The notes below the pieces were generated by a model, which was not told the DNA's origin, searched no databases, and saw nothing but the letters and a program-made list of their open reading frames with translations. From an uncultured Pseudoflavonifractor sp. (GTDB lineage Bacteria; Bacillota; Clostridia; Oscillospirales; Oscillospiraceae): DNA of 30,001 nt. The position numbers and the translations under genes were made by a program. Below are positions 14,720-21,833 of the stretch, one piece after another (positions within the stretch are counted from its first letter, which is position 1; each line of letters starts with the position of its first letter). The stretch lies in assembly GCA_904419835.1 (NCBI GenBank), contig CAJFTA010000046.1:6722-36722 (forward strand). The letters run 5' to 3'.

Positions 14720-15403
14720 TTACTGTCCGTCCCTGGGGTCGGGGTCTCCCTCCAGAGAGATAAAGTAGCGGTAGTAGGGCAGGAGGAAGCTGTATCCGTC
14801 CACCAGCACCTGGGGCAGCTCCGGCGTGAAGAGCACGCCGCCGTTGTCGCACTCCCGGGAGAGCACCAGCCCCTTCCGGTTGTACCAGGGGGTCAGCAGC
14901 GGGGTGGTCTGCCCCTTGGGGCGCTTGTACTCCTCCCCTTCCAGCACAAAGAGGTCCTGCTTGTTGAAGGCCCTCACCAGCTTCTCAAAGGGCTTGGGGT
15001 CCCGGTCCAGCCGGGCACGGAACTTGGCCATGGTCAGGGCGCCTGCACACCAGTAGCCCAGGCCGTAGCTCCAGGACTCGGGGGCCAGCTCGAACCAGAA
15101 CACCGGGCGGCCCGTCCACTCCTCGCCGCCCGGGTGCTCCATGGACAGCCACAGGTGGTCCTTATAGGGTCCCCGGCCGTGGAGCCGCCGGGCATCCCGG
15201 TAGATGCGGGACACCTTGAGCACCAGCCCCAGGTCCCCGTGTCGCTGCGTCATGTCGTCGAACACCTGCCGCCCCAGCTCCCGCATGGGGTTGTAGAAGT
15301 GGGTGAGGTACTCCTCCTTGTGGGCCTCAAACCAGGTCTTCTCGTTGTTGAAGCGGATGCCCCACATAAAATCTACCGTTTTGTCGCTGAAGCCCTCGAA
15401 CAC
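14720..15403 (-). CDS. DUF2461 (TIGR02453) family protein
   Basis: A 227-residue protein of the DUF2461 family. Recognisable pieces are the N-terminal FNNEKTWFEAHKEEYL, the middle VSRIYRDARRLHGRGPYKDH and WFELAPESWSYGLGYW with the FRARLDRDPKPFEKLV helix. The length is normal for the family (about 210-230). The biochemical function is unknown; members are widespread single-domain cytoplasmic proteins. A purine-rich GAAAGGAGAA ribosome site precedes the ATG at 15403. It lies downstream of pyrG on the same strand, separated by a 209-bp region that contains a duplicate of the pyrG 3' end. Confidence 0.85.
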   Translation of the reverse strand: MFEGFSDKTVDFMWGIRFNNEKTWFEAHKEEYLTHFYNPMRELGRQVFDDMTQRHGDLGLVLKVSRIYRDARRLHGRGPYKDHLWLSMEHPGGEEWTGRPVFWFELAPESWSYGLGYWCAGALTMAKFRARLDRDPKPFEKLVRAFNKQDLFVLEGEEYKRPKGQTTPLLTPWYNRKGLVLSRECDNGGVLFTPELPQVLVDGYSFLLPYYRYFISLEGDPDPRDGQ

Positions 15404-15471
15404 AGGCGTTCTCCTTTCTCTTCCCGGTTGACTTGGTTTTCATAATTTTATTATGGTTAATTTCCTTTTGC

Positions 15472-15519
15472 CGCCGCGGCCACAGAGTCCCGGAACAGCG
15501 GGTGGGCCTTGTTGGGACG
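15472..15519 (-). repeat. Second copy of the pyrG 3'-terminal coding sequence
   Basis: These 48 bp match 15634-15681, inside the end of pyrG, at 46 of 48 positions. Translated on the minus strand they read RPNKAHPLFRDSVAAAA, then KGN and a stop, a near copy of the CTP synthase C-terminus. The copies are 162 bp apart in direct orientation, like an att-site duplication, a target duplication or a local tandem duplication. Confidence 0.85.
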
Positions 15520-15539
15520 AGAGGCGGCCGGCCGCCTCT
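15520..15539. repeat. Perfect 20-bp palindrome beside the pyrG tail duplicate
   Basis: AGAGGCGGCC is followed directly by its reverse complement GGCCGCCTCT with no loop. It starts at the base after the duplicated segment ends (15519), so it marks one boundary of the 114-bp sequence between the two pyrG-tail copies. Confidence 0.8.
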
Positions 15540-15612
15540 TTCTCTGTCCCCACTCGCTCCCGGCTCCGCCGGAACCGCTCGGGGCTGACATAAGCCGTCC
15601 CGCGCCGGTACC

Positions 15613-17223
15613 TTAGCTCCCTCTCTTCTCTTTCGCCGCGGCCACAAAGTCCCGAAACAGCGGGTGGGCCTTGTTGGGACGGCTTTTGAACTCCGGGTGG
15701 TACTGCACGCCCACAAACCAGGGGTGGCCGGGCAGCTCCACCGTCTCCACCAGGCTGCCGTCTGGGGACAGGCCTGAGAGCGCCAGCCCCTTGGCGGTCA
15801 GAGTATCCCGGTACTCGTTATTGAATTCGTAGCGGTGGCGGTGCCGCTCGGAGATCATCTCCTGACCGTAGGCCTTTCGGATTTTGGTGCTCTCTGGGGT
15901 CAGGCGGCAGGGGTAGGCCCCCAGACGCATGGTGCCGCCCTTTTCGGTCACATTCCGCTGTTCGTCCATCAGGGCGATGACCGGATAGGGGGTTGCCGGG
16001 TCCAGCTCGGCGGAGTGGGCGCCGGTGAGACCGGCTGCATGGCGGGCAAACTCCACCACCGCCATCTGCATGCCCAGGCAGATGCCCAGAAAGGGCACGT
16101 TGTTCTCCCGGGCGTACCGGATGGCGGAGATTTTGCCCTCCACGCCGCGGCTGCCGAAGCCGCCGGGCACCAGGATGCCGTCACAGTCCTGCAGCAGCTC
16201 TGCCGCGTTCTCGTCGGTGACCTGCTCGGCGTCCACCCATTTGATGTCCACCTTCACGCCGTTTTCAATGCCGCCGTGGGTGAGGGCCTCCGCCACCGAC
16301 AGATAGGCATCGTGGAGGGCCACATACTTGCCCACCAGGGCGATGCGCACAGTGCCCGCCGGGTGCTTGGCCCGCTCTACCATGGCCCTCCACTCGGCCA
16401 GGTCGGGGGCGGTATCCCCCAGGTCCAGACGGCGGCAAACCGCCCGGGCCAGGCCCTCCTGCTCCAGCATGAGGGGCACCTCATAGAGGATGGGTGCGGT
16501 CAGATTTGGGATCACATTCTCCGGGGCAATGTTGCAGAAGAGAGCGATCTTCTCCCGCAGGTCACGGGGCACCGGGCTGTCGCTCCGGGCCAGAATCACG
16601 TCGGGCTGGATACCCAGGCCCAGCAGCTCCTTCACCGAGTGCTGGGTGGGCTTGCTCTTCAGCTCCCCGGTACCCGGGATGGACACGATAAGGGACACGT
16701 GGAGGTACATCACGTCCTGTCGGCCCACCTCCTGGCCCACCTGGCGGATGGCCTCCAGGAAGGGCTGGGACTCGATGTCGCCCACGGTGCCGCCGATTTC
16801 GGTGATGACCACGTCCACCTCCTCCGACCGGCCCACCCGGTAGATCCGGCTCTTGATCTCGTCGGTAATGTGGGGGATGACCTGGATAGTGCCCCCCAGG
16901 TAGTCCCCGCTCCGCTCCCGGCTCAGCACGGTCCAGTACACCTTGCCCGAGGTGACCGAGGAGTTGACGGTTAGGTTTTCATCGGTAAAGCGCTCATAGT
17001 GGCCCAGGTCCAGGTCGGTCTCGGCGCCGTCGTCGGTGACGAACACCTCGCCGTGCTGGTAGGGATTCATGGTGCCCGGGTCCACATTCAGGTAGGGGTC
17101 GAACTTCTGAAGGGCCACCCGCAGGCCCCGCTGCTTGAGCAGCCGTCCCAGGGACGCCGCCGCGATGCCCTTCCCCAGCCCGGAGACCACGCCTCCGGTG
17201 ACAAAAATATACTTCACTGCCAT
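15613..17223 (-). CDS. pyrG: CTP synthase
   Basis: A 536-residue protein of normal length, starting at the ATG at 17223-17221 with GGGAGGAA upstream. It makes CTP from UTP, ATP and glutamine. The N-terminal synthetase domain begins KYIFVTGGVVSGLGKGIAAA with its P-loop, and contains DPGTMNPYQHGEVFVTDDGA. The C-terminal class I glutamine amidotransferase has the nucleophile in FLGICLGMQ (C382) and the QYHPEF His/Glu pair near the end. The tail (RPNKAHPLFRDF) is partly duplicated 162 bp downstream. A hairpin with a T-tract lies between promoter and start. Confidence 0.97.
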   Translation of the reverse strand: MAVKYIFVTGGVVSGLGKGIAAASLGRLLKQRGLRVALQKFDPYLNVDPGTMNPYQHGEVFVTDDGAETDLDLGHYERFTDENLTVNSSVTSGKVYWTVLSRERSGDYLGGTIQVIPHITDEIKSRIYRVGRSEEVDVVITEIGGTVGDIESQPFLEAIRQVGQEVGRQDVMYLHVSLIVSIPGTGELKSKPTQHSVKELLGLGIQPDVILARSDSPVPRDLREKIALFCNIAPENVIPNLTAPILYEVPLMLEQEGLARAVCRRLDLGDTAPDLAEWRAMVERAKHPAGTVRIALVGKYVALHDAYLSVAEALTHGGIENGVKVDIKWVDAEQVTDENAAELLQDCDGILVPGGFGSRGVEGKISAIRYARENNVPFLGICLGMQMAVVEFARHAAGLTGAHSAELDPATPYPVIALMDEQRNVTEKGGTMRLGAYPCRLTPESTKIRKAYGQEMISERHRHRYEFNNEYRDTLTAKGLALSGLSPDGSLVETVELPGHPWFVGVQYHPEFKSRPNKAHPLFRDFVAAAKEKRGS

Positions 17224-17326
17224 ACTACAATTCCTCCCATCTTGCAGATGGGACCCCATTGTCCCGGGACGCCCTTGCCCCTGTCTCTTCTATTCTGTTT
17301 TTTTCCATACCCGCACAAAAAGCAAA

Positions 17327-17355
17327 ACAGCCCTGGTACACTGTACCCAGGCTGT
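17327..17355 (-). promoter_or_regulatory. Terminator-like hairpin in the pyrG leader (possible attenuator)
   Basis: On the minus strand the RNA would form a 13-bp stem with one G-A mismatch (17355-17343 / 17339-17327), followed by TTTTGCTTTTTG. It sits between the predicted promoter (17368-17397) and the pyrG ribosome site. Bacillus pyrG is controlled by a leader terminator that responds to CTP. The GGGC transcript start used there is not evident here, so the mechanism is open. Confidence 0.6.
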
Positions 17356-17367
17356 CCGGTACGTTTT

Positions 17368-17397
17368 ATTTTACTCGCTCTTCCCCGCTCCCGTCAA
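17368..17397 (-). promoter_or_regulatory. Predicted sigma-A promoter of pyrG
   Basis: On the minus strand TTGACG (17397-17392), an 18-nt spacer and TAAAAT (17373-17368) lie just upstream of the leader hairpin. Confidence 0.65.
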
Positions 17398-17631
17398 GAC
17401 AGAAGGTTCAATTTTCTATCGGGCCTATTTTACCGGATTCTTGCACAGATCATACGCCGCCCTGGTGGCAGTCCATCCTCCGGCGTGGCACACTGAGGAT
17501 AGATTTCCCTTTTGTTTATGGCTCCTTGCGCAAGTCTTAAGGAAATCGTAAGGTGACGCAAAGCCTCTCTTTCACTTTTTCTCCTATACTGATTATATGC
17601 TGAAACGGATGAACAAAGGAGTATGAGCACC

Positions 17632-18174
17632 ATGTGGAATTTCAAATACACCGCCCAATACCTGGCCTGTGTGGCCGATCTGGAGGCCCACCCCGACGTG
17701 CAGTCCATGCGCTTCCTCCCCCAGCACGCCAAAGGGGTGAGCACCTACGACCACTGCTGCCTGGTGGCCTACTCCAGCTTCCGCATCTGCGCCGCCCTGG
17801 GGCTGGACGCCCGCTCGGCCGCCCGGGGCGGACTGCTCCACGACCTGTTTCTCTACAACTGGCAGGACCGGAGCCTGCGCACCGCCCGGGACCACGTGTT
17901 CAACCACCCGCTCTACGCCCTGGAAAACGCCGGGGCCCGCTTTGTCCTCAACGACACCGAGCGGGACATCATTGCCACCCACATGTGGCCCCTGCCCCTC
18001 AACCGGTTCTACCGCCGCTGGGAGTCCCTGGTGGTCAGCTGCATGGACAAGGCCTGCGCCCTGGCCGAGCTGATGGGCCTGGTGCCGCTGCTCACCAGGG
18101 GCGGGCGTCTCCCCGCCCCTGCGCTGGGGGCCGCGCCGGATCGGGCCGCCCCCGCCGCCGCGAAGGCCGGTTGA
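17632..18174 (+). CDS. HD-domain phosphohydrolase
   Basis: A 180-residue protein. An ATG at 17623 is in frame, but AAAGGAG is only 1 nt before it, so the ATG at 17632 (9 nt spacing, MWNFKYTAQYLACV) is preferred. HD-superfamily metal motifs are present: TYDHCCLVAYSSF (first His), GGLLHDLFLYNW (His-Asp pair), DHVFNHPLYA and ATHMWPL. This matches small clostridial HD proteins presumed to hydrolyse phosphate esters or nucleotides; the substrate is unknown. The C-terminal 25 residues are Ala/Pro-rich and look disordered. The stop codon overlaps the -35 box of the next gene. Confidence 0.85.
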   Translation: MWNFKYTAQYLACVADLEAHPDVQSMRFLPQHAKGVSTYDHCCLVAYSSFRICAALGLDARSAARGGLLHDLFLYNWQDRSLRTARDHVFNHPLYALENAGARFVLNDTERDIIATHMWPLPLNRFYRRWESLVVSCMDKACALAELMGLVPLLTRGGRLPAPALGAAPDRAAPAAAKAG

Positions 18175-18199
18175 CTTCTGCCTCCCTCTGTGGTACCCT
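18171..18199 (+). promoter_or_regulatory. Promoter of the aldo-keto reductase gene, overlapping the previous stop codon
   Basis: TTGACT (18171-18176), a 17-nt spacer and TACCCT (18194-18199). The TGA stop of the HD gene (18172-18174) lies inside the -35 box. The -10 box is weak. Confidence 0.5.
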
Positions 18200-18226
18200 T
18201 TTTCCAAATGAAAAGGGGGAAACCAT

Positions 18227-19087
18227 ATGCACAGCCCCGCAGCGCAGTTTGTCCTCTCCAACGGCGTGTCCGTCCCCGCCGTTGGCTTCGGCACCTACAA
18301 GACCGGCGATGACGGCGGCGTCCTGTCCGCCGCCATTGAGCAGGGATACCGGCATTTTGACACCGCCTCCTTCTACGGCACTGAGGCCGCCCTGGGCCGG
18401 GCCGTGGCGGAGAGCGGCCTGCCACGGTCGGACTTTTTCCTCGCCTCCAAGCTGTGGAAAACCGAGATGGGCCGCGACGCCGCCCTCCGGGCCTTTGACG
18501 CCACGCTGGAACGGCTGGGCACGGACTATCTGGACCTCTACCTCATCCACTGGCCCAGGCCGGACCTGGAGCTGGAGGACTGGGCCGGGCTGGACCGGGA
18601 GACCTGGTGCGCCCTGGAGCGCCTGTATGAGTCGGGCCGGGTGCGGGCCATCGGGGTGAGCAACTTCCTGCCCCACCATCTGGAGCCCCTTCTCTCCTCC
18701 GCCAATGTGGCTCCCATGGTGGACCAGCTGGAGTTCCACCCGGGCTACGCCCAGGATGAGGCGGTGGCCTTCTGCCAGGCCCACGGCATTCTGGTGGAGG
18801 CCTGGAGCCCCCTGGGCCGGAACCGGCTGACGGGCCACCCTCTGCTCTCCCGGCTGGCGGAGGCGCACGGCGTGTCCCCCGCCCAGATCTGCCTGCGCTT
18901 CGCCCTGCAGCGGGGCGTGCTCCCCCTGCCCAAGTCCTCCAGCCCGGAGCGGATGGCGGAGAACCTGGATCTGTTCTCCTTCTCCCTGACGGAAGAGGAG
19001 ATGGGCGCCCTCGACGCTATGCCTCCGGCGGGCTGGTCCGGGGAGCACCCCGACCGGCCCAGAGTACGGCCCGGGGAGGTGAATTGA
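18227..19087 (+). CDS. Aldo-keto reductase
   Basis: A 286-residue TIM-barrel NADPH-dependent carbonyl reductase. The catalytic tetrad is complete: D45 and Y50 in HFDTASFYGTE, K75 in LASKLWKT, H108 in LYLIHWP. The family signatures RAIGVSNFLPHHLE and LPKSSSPERMAENLDLFSF (cofactor-binding end) are also present. Members of this type reduce aldehydes such as methylglyoxal or other short carbonyls; the natural substrate is not evident. GGGGGAAACC lies just before the ATG. Its end overlaps the predicted start of the next HD gene by 5 nt, which suggests translational coupling. Confidence 0.93.
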   Translation: MHSPAAQFVLSNGVSVPAVGFGTYKTGDDGGVLSAAIEQGYRHFDTASFYGTEAALGRAVAESGLPRSDFFLASKLWKTEMGRDAALRAFDATLERLGTDYLDLYLIHWPRPDLELEDWAGLDRETWCALERLYESGRVRAIGVSNFLPHHLEPLLSSANVAPMVDQLEFHPGYAQDEAVAFCQAHGILVEAWSPLGRNRLTGHPLLSRLAEAHGVSPAQICLRFALQRGVLPLPKSSSPERMAENLDLFSFSLTEEEMGALDAMPPAGWSGEHPDRPRVRPGEVN

Positions 19088-19655
19088 CACGGAACCCAAG
19101 GAACTGCTGAACTTTCTCCACACTGCCGAGAAGCTCAAGTGCAATACCCGCCACTCCTATACCTCCAGCTGGCGGCATGAGTCAGTGGCTGAGCACTCCT
19201 GGCGGCTGGCCCTGATGGCCTTTCTGCTGAAGGACCAGATTCCCGGCGTGGATATGGACAGGGTGCTGAAGATGTGCCTCATCCACGACCTGGGGGAGGC
19301 CATTACCGGCGACATCCCCACCTTTGAGAAAACCGCCGCCAATGAGCGCACCGAGGCAAAGGCCATTGACGGCCTGGTGGCCTCCCTGCCCCAGCCCCTC
19401 TCGGGAGAGCTGGCGGCCCTGTTCGCCGAGATGGAGGCGCTGGAGACCCCCGAGGCCCAGGTCTGCAAGGCCCTGGACCGGATGGAGGCGGTGCTCCAGC
19501 ACAACGAGGCCCCGCTGGAGACCTGGATTCCCCTGGAGTATGCGCTCAACCGCACCTACGGCGCGGAGAACGCCGATCCCTTTTCCTTCCTGAAGGCCCT
19601 GCGGGAGCAGATGCGCCTGGACACGGAGGAGAAGCTCTCCGGCACAATATCCTGA
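19083..19655 (+). CDS. YfbR-like HD-domain hydrolase, probable ATT start
   Basis: A 190-residue HD protein. Reading only from the GTG at 19185 would remove conserved N-terminal residues: the upstream in-frame sequence NTRHSYTSSWRHESVAEHSW is typical of HDDC2/YfbR-type 5'-nucleotidase-like enzymes (metal ligands H38, H68-D69 in IHDLGEAITGD). The frame opens only after a TGA at 19080, so the first possible codon is ATT at 19083, giving (M)DTEPKELLNFLHTAEKL, the expected family N-terminus. GGGGAGG lies directly before it, and the start overlaps the reductase stop. No ATG, GTG or TTG is in frame before GTG 19185. The family dephosphorylates deoxynucleoside monophosphates. Confidence 0.8.
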   Translation: MDTEPKELLNFLHTAEKLKCNTRHSYTSSWRHESVAEHSWRLALMAFLLKDQIPGVDMDRVLKMCLIHDLGEAITGDIPTFEKTAANERTEAKAIDGLVASLPQPLSGELAALFAEMEALETPEAQVCKALDRMEAVLQHNEAPLETWIPLEYALNRTYGAENADPFSFLKALREQMRLDTEEKLSGTIS

Positions 19656-19657
19656 CC

Positions 19658-19697
19658 AAAATACGGAGGCGTCTCAGACGAGACGCCTCCGTATTTT
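19658..19697 (+). terminator. Strong bidirectional terminator
   Basis: A perfect 18-bp stem (19658-19675 / 19680-19697) has loop AGAC, A4 on the left and T5 on the right. It lies 3 nt after the HD gene stop and 3 nt before the end of the convergent rubrerythrin gene, so it can serve both. Confidence 0.92.
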
Positions 19698-19699
19698 TA

Positions 19700-20305
19700 T
19701 CACTTCAGCGGCACGGCGTAGGGGGACATCTCCCAGCGGATAAAGTAGCCCTGGGGGTGCTTGCACACGGGACAGACCGCCGGGGCCGTGGTCCCCTCCA
19801 CCACGTGGCCGCAGTTGAGACACGTCCAGCGGCACTCCACATCGCTGACAAAGAGCTTTCCCTGCTCCAGCAGGTCGGCAAAGGCGCCGAAGCGGTCTCC
19901 GTGGGTCTTTTCCACCTGGGCAATGGAGGAGAAAATACGGGAGATCTCAGAAAACCCCTCCTCCCTCGCCGTTTTGGCGAAGGCGGCGTAGTCGTTCTCC
20001 CACTCCTGGTACTCATTGTGCTGGGCAGCCCGGAGGTGGCGGAGCAGGTTGGGGAAAATATCCACCGGATAGGTGCCGTCCACCCGGATGGTCTGTCCTG
20101 AGAGCTGCTCCAGCAGGTCATAATACACCTTTGCGTGCTGCTCCTCCTGCCCGGCGGTAAAGAGCAGTACGCCCTGAAGCACCTGGAGATTATTTTTCCT
20201 GGCCAGACCGGCGGCAAAGGTATAGCGGTTGCGGGCCTGGCTCTCTCCGGCAAAGGCCCGCATCAGGTTTTCTCTGGTCTGGCTCTTGTCAAATGGAACG
20301 GACAT
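19700..20305 (-). CDS. Rubrerythrin
   Basis: A 201-residue protein starting at the ATG at 20305-20303 (GGAGG 8 nt upstream; an earlier in-frame ATG lacks one). The ferritin-like diiron domain carries the ligands E21, E54 and H57 (GQEEQH), E98 (HNEYQEW), and E132 with H135 (QVEKTHGDRF). The C-terminal rubredoxin-like domain has C162-x2-C165 and C178-x2-C181 to bind one iron. Rubrerythrins reduce hydrogen peroxide in the cytoplasm of anaerobes. With the flavodiiron protein at 28586 it points to an oxygen-sensitive lifestyle. Confidence 0.95.
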   Translation of the reverse strand: MSVPFDKSQTRENLMRAFAGESQARNRYTFAAGLARKNNLQVLQGVLLFTAGQEEQHAKVYYDLLEQLSGQTIRVDGTYPVDIFPNLLRHLRAAQHNEYQEWENDYAAFAKTAREEGFSEISRIFSSIAQVEKTHGDRFGAFADLLEQGKLFVSDVECRWTCLNCGHVVEGTTAPAVCPVCKHPQGYFIRWEMSPYAVPLK

Positions 20306-20377
20306 AGGCAGTGCCTCCCTTATCATGGATATGGAAAGGATGCCCCGTCGGACGCGCTTTTATGCCGCTCCGCGCAA

Positions 20378-20420
20378 AAAGCCTGCCCGTCCCCCGGCTC
20401 TCAGGGGATGGGCAGGCTTT
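20378..20420 (-). terminator. Terminator of the isocitrate dehydrogenase gene
   Basis: Arms 20378-20394 and 20404-20420 (AAAGCCTGCCC / GGGCAGGCTTT with CCCC/GGGG extension, one G-T pair) form a 17-bp stem just past the icd stop on the minus strand. A-rich/T-rich ends are present on both sides. Confidence 0.8.
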
Positions 20421-20430
20421 CTCTGCATGG

Positions 20431-21645
20431 TTACAGGTTCTTCTCCAGATTGGCCTTGATGGCCCGGAGGAACTCCAGGGAGGTGACGCCCCTGGCAGGG
20501 GTCTCCCCCTCCCACAGGCCCACCAGATCCTTGGTCATCACGCCGCCCTCAATGGTGGCGATGGTGGCTGCCTCCAGCTTGTCGGCGAAGGCCATCAGGC
20601 CGGCATTGCCGTCCAGCTCGCCCCGCTTGCGGAGGGCGCCGGACCAGGCGAAGAGGGTGGCCACCGGGTTGGTGGAGGTCTCCTCCCCCTTCAGGTACTT
20701 GTAGTAGTGGCGGGTGACGGTGCCGTGGGCGGCCTCGTACTCGTACTTGCCGTCGGGGCTGACCAGCACGGAGGTCATCATGGCCAGGGAGCCGAAGGCG
20801 GTGGACACCATATCGCTCATCACGTCGCCGTCGTAGTTCTTGCAGGCCCAGATGAAGCCGCCCTTGGACCGGACCACACGGGCCACAGCGTCGTCGATGA
20901 GGGTGTAGAAGTACTCGATGCCCAGCTCCTCGAACCTGGCCCTGTACTCGGTGTCGTAGATCTCCTGGAAGATGTCCTTGAAGGTGTGGTCGTACTTCTT
21001 GGAGATGGTGTCCTTGGTGGCGAACCACAGGTCCTGCCTGGTGTCGATGGCGTACTGGAAGCAGGAGCGGGCGAAGGAGGAGATGGAGCTGTCCTTGTTG
21101 TACTGCCCCTGGAGCACGCCGGCGCACTCGAAGTCATACACCGTCTGACGGAACTGCTCCCTGCCGCTCTCATCGGTGAACACCAGCTCGGCCTTGCCGG
21201 GGCCGGGCACCCGGTACTCGGTGCCCTTGTACACGTCGCCGTAGGCGTGACGGGCGATGGTGATGGGCTCCTTCCAGGTCTTGACCACCGGGGAGATGCC
21301 CCTGACCATGATGGGGGCGCGGAACACGGTGCCGTCCAGGATGGCGCGGATGGTGCCGTTGGGGGACTTCCACATCTCGGTGAGCTTGTACTCCTCCACC
21401 CGCTGGGCGTTGGGGGTGATGGTGGCGCACTTGACGGCCACGCCGTACTTCTTGGTGGCCTCGGCGGAGTCGATGGTCACCTGGTCCCGGGTCTTCTCCC
21501 GCTCGGGCAGGCCCAGGTCGTAATACTCGGTCTTCAGGTCAATGTAGGGAAGCAGCAGTTCGTCCTTAATCTGCTGCCACAGGACGCGGGTCATCTCGTC
21601 CCCGTCCATCTCCACCAGGGGGGTGGTCATCTTAATTTTCTCCAT
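20431..21645 (-). CDS. icd: NADP-dependent isocitrate dehydrogenase, eukaryotic-like dimeric type
   Basis: A 404-residue enzyme that oxidatively decarboxylates isocitrate to 2-oxoglutarate. The N-terminus TTPLVEMDGDEMTRVLWQQI, the substrate region KSPNGTIRAILDGTVFRAPI, the metal site YDGDVMSDMVSTAFGSLAMM, the cofactor segment YEAAHGTVTRHYYKYLKGEE and the TSTNPVATLFAW block match subfamily II (cytosolic-type) NADP-IDH and not the E. coli-type Icd. The family is about 400-415 residues, so this is full length. AAAGGAGTGA precedes the ATG. Its likely job is 2-oxoglutarate supply for glutamate. The promoter region carries a palindrome at 21668-21685. Confidence 0.95.
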   Translation of the reverse strand: MEKIKMTTPLVEMDGDEMTRVLWQQIKDELLLPYIDLKTEYYDLGLPEREKTRDQVTIDSAEATKKYGVAVKCATITPNAQRVEEYKLTEMWKSPNGTIRAILDGTVFRAPIMVRGISPVVKTWKEPITIARHAYGDVYKGTEYRVPGPGKAELVFTDESGREQFRQTVYDFECAGVLQGQYNKDSSISSFARSCFQYAIDTRQDLWFATKDTISKKYDHTFKDIFQEIYDTEYRARFEELGIEYFYTLIDDAVARVVRSKGGFIWACKNYDGDVMSDMVSTAFGSLAMMTSVLVSPDGKYEYEAAHGTVTRHYYKYLKGEETSTNPVATLFAWSGALRKRGELDGNAGLMAFADKLEAATIATIEGGVMTKDLVGLWEGETPARGVTSLEFLRAIKANLEKNL

Positions 21646-21667
21646 CAGGCTTCACTCCTTTGCCGCG

Positions 21668-21712
21668 ATAACGCGTTTGCGTTATTATATCCTTTTTTCC
21701 CCTGTTCCGCAA
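21668..21712 (-). promoter_or_regulatory. icd promoter with a 7-4-7 palindrome next to the -10 box
   Basis: On the minus strand a consensus TATAAT (21689-21684) is preceded, after 17 nt, by a weak TTGCGG. The palindrome ATAACGC-N4-GCGTTAT (21668-21674 / 21679-21685) overlaps the downstream edge of the -10 box, the position of a repressor operator. Confidence 0.6.
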
Positions 21713-21756
21713 GGTGGGAGCGGCAAAAGACTTTGGCGCCCCTCCGGCCCGCCGCC

Positions 21757-21785
21757 TTGATTTTCCACGCCGTCTGCTATATAAT
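21757..21785 (+). promoter_or_regulatory. Sigma-A promoter of asnA
   Basis: TTGATT (21757-21762), 17-nt spacer, TATAAT (21780-21785), about 49 nt before the asnA start. Confidence 0.85.
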
Positions 21786-21833
21786 ATAATATCTTGATTG
21801 TGCGGATTTTTGGCCGCAGAGGAGTTCGAAACC

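Noticed and set aside
13001..15445. Long plus-strand open frame opposite the YheO, deacetylase and DUF2461 genes
   Set aside because: It crosses three well-supported minus-strand genes and their intergenic terminators; low-complexity translation typical of GC-rich antisense.
17562..17600. Promoter for the HD gene at 17632 (TATACT or TATATG boxes)
   Set aside because: No acceptable -35 box at proper spacing for TATACT, and only 4/6 matches for the alternative pair; too weak to list.
19185..19655. HD hydrolase starting at GTG 19185
   Set aside because: It would delete conserved upstream residues of the HD fold (NTRHS...), and no ribosome site precedes this GTG.
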